Virus record (IMG/VR): IMGVR_UViG_3300032224_001591
Span: 1 to 64,000 of that record
DNA: 64,000 nucleotides
Direction: 5' to 3' (one strand)
Source of the DNA: a virus
Position numbers and translations under genes: made by a program. Below are positions 49,795 to 56,587 of the stretch, in pieces (within the stretch, counting starts at the first letter, position 1; the number at the start of each line of letters is the position of its first letter). The notes beneath the pieces are model-generated. The model made no database searches, was not told where the DNA came from, and worked only from the letters and a program-made list of their open reading frames with translations.

Positions 49795-50925
49795 ATGGCA
49801 AACAGAGACATTCTGAAAGAAGCTATTGCTGACGCTAAATCAATTAAAGAAGCAGCAATCGCAAACGCAAAAGTCGCTCTAGAAGAAGCCTTTACTCCGT
49901 ATCTAAAAGAAAAATTATCAGCTAAATTAGCTGAAATTGACGCTATGGACGAAGAAATGGATGAATCAAAAGAGATGGACGAAGCTGAAATTGACGAGTA
50001 TGGTGATGAACACCCAATGTCGACAAAAGACGCTTTAAAAGAAAAATCTATGGACGAAGAAATGGATGAAACCATGGACGAAGAAATGGACGAAATGAAA
50101 AAATCTATGGACGAAATGGACTTAGATGAGTTATTAAGAGAATTAGAAGACATGGAAGAAAACATGGACGAAGTAATCAACGATCCTAAAGGTCCAGGTG
50201 CTCACGGTAACGTTGCTCCTCCAGGACAATCTGACACTGACTTAAACGAAGCTAAAGAAGGCGACGAAGAAGAAGACGTTGAAATCGACATCGAAAACAT
50301 GTCTGAAGAAGATCTTAAATCATTTATTGAAGGCGTTATCGCTGACATGGTTGCGGCTGGCGAATTAGAAGCTGGTCACGAAGGTATGGAAGACGAAGAA
50401 GGCGCTGAAGATGAAGAAAGTGAAGAAGAAGTTTCATTAGACGAACTTATGGACGAAATGGAAGAAGGCTCAGGCTACGATGAAATGGCTAAAAATCAAG
50501 CAATGAAAAACTCTCATTACGAAAAAATGAAAGAAGAAATGGACGAAATGAAGAAAGAACTTGAAGAAGCTTATGAGGCTTTAAATAAAGTTAAATCTGA
50601 AATTAACGAAGTTAATCTTTTAAATTCTAAACTTCTTTACTTAAACAAAGTGTTTAAAGCTAAAAACTTAACTGAATCACAAAAAGTTAAAGTATTAGCT
50701 GCTTTTGACAAAGCAACAAGTAAAAAAGAAGCAAAATTAGTTTACGAAACAGTAATGGAAAGTTTAAACAACACAAACACTACAAAACGTCCAGTAACTG
50801 AATCCGTAAGAGGTATGGCTTCTAAAGTTATAAGCGGTACTACTAATAATAGTACAAAACAACCAATTATTGAAGTTAATGCTGCTTTCGAAAGAATGCA
50901 AAAATTAGCTGGAATTAAAAAGTAA
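49795..50925 (+). CDS. Scaffold / prohead core protein (gp22-like)
   Basis: 376 residues from ATG 49795 (TTG at 49783 rejected). N-terminus MANRDILKE|A with a cargo-type site (6-9). The middle is a low-complexity acidic region of repeated MDE[EM]MDE units (50-130), then coiled coil (about 230-275). Sites DLNE|A (about 150) and others are visible. The C-terminus FERMQKLAGIKK matches the targeting element of the cargo proteins at 28192 and 30861. gp22 forms the temporary core and is degraded by gp21. The acidic, helical composition is standard for phage scaffolds. Confidence 0.9.
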   Translation: MANRDILKEAIADAKSIKEAAIANAKVALEEAFTPYLKEKLSAKLAEIDAMDEEMDESKEMDEAEIDEYGDEHPMSTKDALKEKSMDEEMDETMDEEMDEMKKSMDEMDLDELLRELEDMEENMDEVINDPKGPGAHGNVAPPGQSDTDLNEAKEGDEEEDVEIDIENMSEEDLKSFIEGVIADMVAAGELEAGHEGMEDEEGAEDEESEEEVSLDELMDEMEEGSGYDEMAKNQAMKNSHYEKMKEEMDEMKKELEEAYEALNKVKSEINEVNLLNSKLLYLNKVFKAKNLTESQKVKVLAAFDKATSKKEAKLVYETVMESLNNTNTTKRPVTESVRGMASKVISGTTNNSTKQPIIEVNAAFERMQKLAGIKK

Positions 50926-50961
50926 ATTTAAACAATTAAAAAACAACTAAAAACTAAAACG

Positions 50962-52689
50962 ATGAGTCAAATTCAATCATTATTAGAATCTGCTAACCCA
51001 TACAAATCGTTACAAAGCGATGCAGCTAAATTAGCTAGCAAATGGGCAAAAACAGGCCTTTTAGAAGGCTTAGACGAGACAAACAGAAATAACATGTCTC
51101 TTATGCTTGAAAATCAAGCAAAACAATTAGTAAGCGAGGTATCATCTACTGGTACAGGTGCTTTCTTTACTCCAGGACAAGGTGAACAATGGGCTGGTAT
51201 CGCTTTACCGTTAGTACGTAAAGTGTTCGGTCAAATCGCATCTAAAGAATTCGTAAGCGTTCAACCGATGAACTTACCTTCTGGTCTTGTGTTCTTCTTA
51301 GATTTCCAATATGGAACTGGAAAGAATCCATTCGCAGTTAACAGTTCAGTTTATGGTACTACTGGTTCTCAGTATCCATTTGCTACTCCATCTGCATCTG
51401 GTGGTCTTTATGGCGCTGGTCGTTTCACGTATTCTACCAACCAATTTAGTGCTTCTGTTAATTTAACAGGTTCGGTTTCAGGTTCAGCATTACCTGCTAA
51501 CGTTGCAGCTAGTACAGCTACAGTAGTTACAGCTTCTTGGTCTAACTTGAACTTTGATTCTGATTACTCTGCTTCAGTTGCAGCAAATCAAATCTATGCA
51601 GTTACTGTTCCAACAGCTTCTACTGCTTTATCTGCATTTGACCAAGACGCAGTTCGTGGTTTTACTACTTACTACTCTGTAGGTACAGGCGTTACTGGTG
51701 CTACATTTGGTACAGGTTCAATTTTACCTGCATTTACCACTTATAACTACACTGCTAACACAATCACTTTCTACTACACTGCTTCTACAGCAATTACTGC
51801 AGCTAACCTTTCTGGTTCAATGACTATCTTCTATAATAAACAAACTGACGATAACCGTCGTGGTGATTTTGAAGATTCTACAGCAACTACGTTCTCTATT
51901 CCGAATGCGCAAAGTACTAGTACTATCGTAATTCCTGAGATCAACATCAGTATGCAATCACAAGAAATTACAGCTAAAACTAAAAAATTAAAAGCTGTAT
52001 GGACTCCTGAGTTTGCACAAGATTTGAATGCTTACCAAAATATCGATGCTGAAGCTGAATTAACTAACATGTTAAGCGAGTATATCTCTATGGAGATTGA
52101 TCTTGAAATCTTAGATATGTTGATTGAAGACGCTGCAGCTGGTACTGAATACTGGTCAGCAATCAATAACAACGTTTATAACGGTTCAACAGGTGCTTTC
52201 TCAACTGGTGGTTCTGCTTTCTATAACACTCAAGGACAATGGTTCCAAACTTTAGGAACAAAAATCCAAAAATTAAGCAATAAAATTCACCAATTAACTT
52301 TAAGAGGTGGTGCTAATTTCATGGTAATTTCTCCTACAGTAGCAACTATCATCGAATCTATCCCTGGATTTGCTTCTAACAACAATGGCGAAGCTGATCA
52401 AATGGAATACGCTTTCGGTGTACAAAAAGTTGGTTCATTCAATGGTCGTTACAAAGTTTACAAAAACCCTTACATGACTGAAAACACTATCTTATTAGGA
52501 TACCGTGGTACTCAGTTCTTGGAAGCAGGTGCTGTATTCGCTCCGTACATTCCGTTGATCATGACTCCATTAGTGTACGATCCAAATACCTTCACTCCAC
52601 GTAAAGGTCTATTAACTCGTTACGCTAAGAAAATGTTACGTCCTGAATTCTACGCTAAGATCTATGTTAATGGTTTAAATACCCTTTAA
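50962..52689 (+). CDS. Major capsid protein (gp23-like)
   Basis: 575 residues (T4 gp23 is 521). It begins with a leader-type MSQIQSLLE|S and has the predicted maturation site LVSE|V (56-59), near where T4 gp23 is cut (E65). The gp23 block VQPMNLPSGLVFFLDFQYG follows at about 100. The HK97-fold body continues to a late KMLRPEFYAKIYVNGLNTL. A Ser/Thr-rich insertion (about 170-280) may be a surface-exposed domain. It is followed by a strong terminator, so it is highly expressed, probably alone or with the scaffold. Confidence 0.95.
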   Translation: MSQIQSLLESANPYKSLQSDAAKLASKWAKTGLLEGLDETNRNNMSLMLENQAKQLVSEVSSTGTGAFFTPGQGEQWAGIALPLVRKVFGQIASKEFVSVQPMNLPSGLVFFLDFQYGTGKNPFAVNSSVYGTTGSQYPFATPSASGGLYGAGRFTYSTNQFSASVNLTGSVSGSALPANVAASTATVVTASWSNLNFDSDYSASVAANQIYAVTVPTASTALSAFDQDAVRGFTTYYSVGTGVTGATFGTGSILPAFTTYNYTANTITFYYTASTAITAANLSGSMTIFYNKQTDDNRRGDFEDSTATTFSIPNAQSTSTIVIPEINISMQSQEITAKTKKLKAVWTPEFAQDLNAYQNIDAEAELTNMLSEYISMEIDLEILDMLIEDAAAGTEYWSAINNNVYNGSTGAFSTGGSAFYNTQGQWFQTLGTKIQKLSNKIHQLTLRGGANFMVISPTVATIIESIPGFASNNNGEADQMEYAFGVQKVGSFNGRYKVYKNPYMTENTILLGYRGTQFLEAGAVFAPYIPLIMTPLVYDPNTFTPRKGLLTRYAKKMLRPEFYAKIYVNGLNTL

Positions 52690-52714
52690 TCTAGAATAGA
52701 ATAGATAAATAAAG

Positions 52715-52739
52715 ACCCGGGCTTTTGCCCGGGTTTTTT
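52715..52739 (+). terminator. Rho-independent terminator after the major capsid gene
   Basis: ACCCGGGC (52715-52722) pairs with GCCCGGGT (52727-52734), TTTT loop, T6 tract. Textbook hairpin. Confidence 0.9.
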
Positions 52740-52751
52740 ATTTTTATTTTT

Positions 52752-52761
52752 AATATTTATA
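52752..52761 (+). promoter_or_regulatory. Class B promoter box
   Basis: AATATTTATA, 21 nt before the ATG at 52783. Confidence 0.6.
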
Positions 52762-52782
52762 CGAAACAAACGTTATAACAAT

Positions 52783-53442
52783 ATGCAAAAACCAAATAGG
52801 GAACGCAAAGGTGAAATAAAGGCAATTAGTAATGTTCAATTAAATGAAGAACAAAAAGAGGCAAAACGATTAATAATAGAAAATCAAATTGTTATAATAA
52901 CAGGTAGAGCAGGTTCAGGTAAATCATTAGTAGGAGCACAAGCCGGTCTAGAATTTTTATTAAAAAAACAAATTTCCCATTTATTCGTAACACGTGCAAC
53001 AATTGAAGTAGGCAAAACATTAGGATATTTGCCAGGCGATTTAGGCGATAAATTCAATCCGTACATTGAAGCGTTACAGGAAAATTTAGCTAAATGTTAT
53101 GATCCCGTTAAAGTAGATGAACTTATAACTAACGGTAAAATTAAAGCATTACCAATTCAGTTTATTAGAGGTAAAACAGTAGATGATGTTTTGATTGTAG
53201 AAGAAGCACAAAACATAACTAAACATGAAATGTTAGCTATTCTTACACGTTTAGGTAAAACCGGTAAAATTATAATAAACGGCGATTTAGAACAAAGCGA
53301 TATTAAAACCGGTGAAGCTAATGGGTTAGCATACGCTATTGAATTATCTAAAAAAATAGAAGATATTAAGTGGATTAAACTTAAAGAAAATCACCGTTCA
53401 GATCTAGTAGGAAAAATATTAGACTACGAATACAACAAATAA
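52783..53442 (+). CDS. phoH: PhoH-like ATPase
   Basis: 219 residues. Walker A GRAGSGKS (41-48) is followed by VTRATIEVGKTLGYLPGDLG, the PhoH hallmark, Walker B DDVLIVEEAQN, and an arginine/Asn-rich sensor KLKENHRSDL. PhoH-like proteins are RNA-helicase-related ATPases common in T4-like phages; the phage role is unresolved, possibly RNA metabolism or phosphate stress. A late promoter precedes it and a terminator follows, so it is a single-gene unit between capsid and neck genes. Confidence 0.9.
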   Translation: MQKPNRERKGEIKAISNVQLNEEQKEAKRLIIENQIVIITGRAGSGKSLVGAQAGLEFLLKKQISHLFVTRATIEVGKTLGYLPGDLGDKFNPYIEALQENLAKCYDPVKVDELITNGKIKALPIQFIRGKTVDDVLIVEEAQNITKHEMLAILTRLGKTGKIIINGDLEQSDIKTGEANGLAYAIELSKKIEDIKWIKLKENHRSDLVGKILDYEYNK

Positions 53443-53460
53443 TTTACATATTTATTTTAC

Positions 53461-53488
53461 AGGGACTCTGAATTAGGGTCCCTTTTTT
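53461..53488 (+). terminator. Rho-independent terminator
   Basis: AGGGACTC (53461-53468) pairs with GGGTCCCT (53476-53483), loop of 7 nt, T6. A class B box abuts directly. Confidence 0.85.
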
Positions 53489-53498
53489 AATATTTATG
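53489..53498 (+). promoter_or_regulatory. Class B promoter box
   Basis: AATATTTATG immediately after the terminator, 10 nt before the ATG at 53509. Confidence 0.5.
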
Positions 53499-53508
53499 AA
53501 TAAAACCA

Positions 53509-53934
53509 ATGGCGGATTTTAATTTACAAATATTAGAAAAAATAACAATAAACAATGTTGTTAGGGATGTATATACAACTCAAACAATCACTGGTATAAA
53601 TTTTATTGATAATAGAATATTAACTACCCCAACCGGATCTACTACTACAATATTCTCATTTGGTTCAGCTAATAATGCAGGAACTTTTATTACAAGTAGC
53701 TTTCAATATGGTAGAATAACTAATCAATCAGATACTATTCCTCTTAAACTTATTGTTTCATCATCAAATGAAGCTATGAGTTATTTAGTAAATCCTTCTA
53801 GTACATTTATGTTAACTACTACTAAAATGACAGGAAGTACTAATCTAGGAACATTTAATGATATAGTATCCGTAAAAGTAATCCCATCAGGAAGTGCAAG
53901 TGTTAATGTAGAATATTTTATAGCAACAACTTAA
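53509..53934 (+). CDS. Small beta-rich structural protein
   Basis: 141 residues, no Cys or Trp, rich in Thr, Ser, Ile and Asn in alternating strands. The profile is that of a head fibre, decoration or neck whisker-type protein. It opens the neck operon. No family recognised. Confidence 0.55.
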   Translation: MADFNLQILEKITINNVVRDVYTTQTITGINFIDNRILTTPTGSTTTIFSFGSANNAGTFITSSFQYGRITNQSDTIPLKLIVSSSNEAMSYLVNPSSTFMLTTTKMTGSTNLGTFNDIVSVKVIPSGSASVNVEYFIATT

Positions 53935-53940
53935 TAAAAT

Positions 53941-55086
53941 ATGAATATACCTATTTATAATGGCGTGTCTAATTTCCAACCAGGAGATACTCCGTTTGGA
54001 TTTTACGACAATGATCCTCAATTTCAGACAGATGCTAATAAAGTAACTAAATTTTGTGCTCAACGTTTAGGTTATCCTATTATGGATGTTGAGTTACAAA
54101 ACATAAACTTTTATACAGCTTTTGAAGAAGCAGTTACAACTTATGGTAATGAACTTTATGCGTTTAAGGTTAGAGATAACATGCTTACTTTTGAAGGACT
54201 ACCTACATCGTCTAATTTGAATCAAGCGCTTATTACGCCTTCATTCTCGACTATTGTACGTATGTCTCAACAATATGCTGAAGAAGCAGGTACTGGGGGT
54301 AATGTAACTTGGTATAGTGGTTCTATTCAATTACAACCTGGAGTTCAAGATTATGATTTAACAGATTGGGCAATTTCTCAAAGTATAACAGGTGGTATTG
54401 AAATTAAAAGAGTATTTTATTATCCACCACCAGCAATTAATCAAATGTATAGTCCTCTTACTTATGGAGGTTTAGGTGGTGTTCCGGCAGTTGGTACTTA
54501 TGGTTTAGGTTTTGGTCCTACAGGTTATCTTATGGTACCTACAAGTTTAACAATTCAAACAGCTCAGGCTATTGAAATGCAAAACCAAGTTACATTATCA
54601 AATTATACTTTTGAATTAATTAATAATATGTTAAGAATATTCCCAATGCCTGGCTTTGGAAATGTTTATGGTTATATGTCTATTGAATATATTACTTTAG
54701 ATGATAGAACAAATAGTGCGGTACAACAGACACCTGATAAAGTTACAAATGAATCAAATGTAAATTTTCAAAATCCAACATATTCATATATTAACTCTAT
54801 TGGTCGACAATGGATATTTGAATATACTTTAGCTTTATCTAAAGAAATGTTAGGATACGTTAGGGGAAAATATGGTTCAAATATTCCTATACCAGGAGAA
54901 GAAGTAACATTAAACCAGGATGCTTTGATAAATGCAGCAACTGCAGAAAAAGAAGCATTAGTTACAAGATTAAGAGAATATTTTGATCAAACATCAAAAC
55001 AATCTTTACTTGAAAGAAGAGTAGCAGAATCAGATGCTAGAGTAAAAGAAATTAATTATTCACCAATGACAATTTTTATAGGATAA
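53941..55086 (+). CDS. Neck / head-completion protein (gp13-like position)
   Basis: 381 residues, mixed helix and strand. A conserved-looking start FYDNDPQFQTDANKVTKFCA, then RLGYPIMDVELQNINFYTAF EEAV (a helix seen in head-tail adaptors) and a C-terminal helix with YVRGKYGSNIPIPGEEVTLN. In T4 the neck genes 13, 14 and 15 stand together; here three genes are in a row with overlaps or gaps of 1 to 6 nt. The assignment rests on that order and on resemblance to marine T4-like neck proteins. Confidence 0.6.
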   Translation: MNIPIYNGVSNFQPGDTPFGFYDNDPQFQTDANKVTKFCAQRLGYPIMDVELQNINFYTAFEEAVTTYGNELYAFKVRDNMLTFEGLPTSSNLNQALITPSFSTIVRMSQQYAEEAGTGGNVTWYSGSIQLQPGVQDYDLTDWAISQSITGGIEIKRVFYYPPPAINQMYSPLTYGGLGGVPAVGTYGLGFGPTGYLMVPTSLTIQTAQAIEMQNQVTLSNYTFELINNMLRIFPMPGFGNVYGYMSIEYITLDDRTNSAVQQTPDKVTNESNVNFQNPTYSYINSIGRQWIFEYTLALSKEMLGYVRGKYGSNIPIPGEEVTLNQDALINAATAEKEALVTRLREYFDQTSKQSLLERRVAESDARVKEINYSPMTIFIG

Positions 55087-55087
55087 T

Positions 55088-55597
55088 ATGGCTATATTTG
55101 GCTCAGCTCGTGATGTAAGTATGTTCCGAAAGGTAAATAGAGAATTAATGGGTAACGTTATTTCTCAAGAGTGTGTTTATTATAAAGTAAATGAAGCTCA
55201 AACCCAAGTTAACATGTACGGCGAGCAACAAGGTGGAAGATATTTTTCTCCTCCTATCATATTTAACTGTTTAATTGAAGTAGGAGATCAAACCGCTCCG
55301 ACTAATGATGGATTAGTAGGATTTGATTGGCCTCTTACTTTTAGATTTTTAAGAGATGATCTAGTAGATGCTAATTTAGTCCCAGCTATTGGAGACTTTA
55401 TTATGTACCAAAATGCATATTGGGAAGTAGATAATGAAAATATGACCCACTTCTTCGTAGGTAAAGATCCAGATTATCCTTATAATGTTAACCCATTAAA
55501 TCCAGGATTAGAATTCTTTGGTTACAATGTTGATGTTATTTGTCAATGTCACTATGTACCACAAGATCGTATTAACATTGTAAACGCTAGATACTAA
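55088..55597 (+). CDS. Neck protein (gp14-like position)
   Basis: 169 residues. Beta-rich, with GEQQGGRYFSPPIIFNCLIE, then GFDWPLTFRFLRDDLVDAN and an end VICQCHYVPQDRINIVNARY. It follows the gp13-like gene by 1 nt and overlaps the next by one base. A role in joining head and tail is inferred by position; length is shorter than T4 gp14 (256). Confidence 0.6.
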   Translation: MAIFGSARDVSMFRKVNRELMGNVISQECVYYKVNEAQTQVNMYGEQQGGRYFSPPIIFNCLIEVGDQTAPTNDGLVGFDWPLTFRFLRDDLVDANLVPAIGDFIMYQNAYWEVDNENMTHFFVGKDPDYPYNVNPLNPGLEFFGYNVDVICQCHYVPQDRINIVNARY

Positions 55598-56538
55598 TGG
55601 CTACTAAAGGAAGAACCCCCATACCTAAAACCCAAAGAGAAATAAGTGTAGGTTTACATACCTCTACAGATCCTCAAGCAGGTAATCCTAACTATTTTTA
55701 TGAATCTCCTAAAAATAATAGGGCGTTACAAACATCATTTAAAGGTGATACTGTAAAACCTTTTAGTATTGGTATTCAAGATATTGATGAGGCAATATTA
55801 TATTATTTTACAGAAGTAATCCAACCATTTGTAATTCAAAATGGACAAAGAATATCAGTACCTATATTATATGCGTCTCCTGAAAAATGGAAATCAATGC
55901 AAAAAGATGGATATTATAGAGATGCTAAAGGTGCTCCTATGTATCCTTTAATTGTATTTAAAAGAGATACTATTACTAAAAATAGAGCAATTGCTAATAA
56001 ATTAGATGCTAATAACCCAAACAATTTTGGTGTATTTACTAAAAAATATTCCATAAAAGACGCTTACTCTAATTTTCATGTACTAAATAATAGAACCCCA
56101 GAAAAAACGTATTATGCAACTATTATGCCTGATTACGTTACTATAGAATATAGTTGTACTATATTTACTTATTATATAGAACAACTAAATAAAATTGTAG
56201 AAGCAATCAACTATGCTTCTGATGCATATTGGGGAGATCCTCAACGTTTTAAATTCCAAGCTCGTATTGATTCATTTAATACAATTAGCGAATTATCAGA
56301 TAATGCTGAAAGAGCAGTAAAAAGCACGTTTAATATAAAATTATATGGTCATTTAATTCCTAGTATTTTACAAAAAGATATTAATTCTATTAAGAAATTT
56401 ACAGATAAAACTAAAGTAATATTCTCTTTAGAAGCTACAGCTAATGCCGCTATTCTTTCAGGTGAAATTAATTCAGATGGTACAGCAATGACAGCAACGC
56501 AAAAAGCAGCTCAAAGAAAAGCAACAGGATTATCATAG
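55597..56538 (+). CDS. Tail completion / sheath-stabiliser protein (gp15-like position)
   Basis: 313 residues (T4 gp15 is 272). The conserved centre is FSIGIQDIDEAILYYFTEVI, then ISVPILYASPEKWKSMQKDG and YPLIVFKRDTITKN, then TIEYSCTIFTYYIEQLNKIV. This pattern is seen in tail terminators of T4-like marine phages, as I recall. It would cap the tail and bind the neck. It ends the operon beginning at 53509. Confidence 0.65.
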   Translation: MATKGRTPIPKTQREISVGLHTSTDPQAGNPNYFYESPKNNRALQTSFKGDTVKPFSIGIQDIDEAILYYFTEVIQPFVIQNGQRISVPILYASPEKWKSMQKDGYYRDAKGAPMYPLIVFKRDTITKNRAIANKLDANNPNNFGVFTKKYSIKDAYSNFHVLNNRTPEKTYYATIMPDYVTIEYSCTIFTYYIEQLNKIVEAINYASDAYWGDPQRFKFQARIDSFNTISELSDNAERAVKSTFNIKLYGHLIPSILQKDINSIKKFTDKTKVIFSLEATANAAILSGEINSDGTAMTATQKAAQRKATGLS

Positions 56539-56551
56539 CAAATTAGGTTTC

Positions 56552-56561
56552 AATATTTATA
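56552..56561 (+). promoter_or_regulatory. Class B promoter box
   Basis: AATATTTATA, 26 nt before the ATG at 56588. It starts the collagen-like fibre operon. Confidence 0.65.
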
Positions 56562-56587
56562 ATAGAATAAAAATTTTTAAATAAGTA

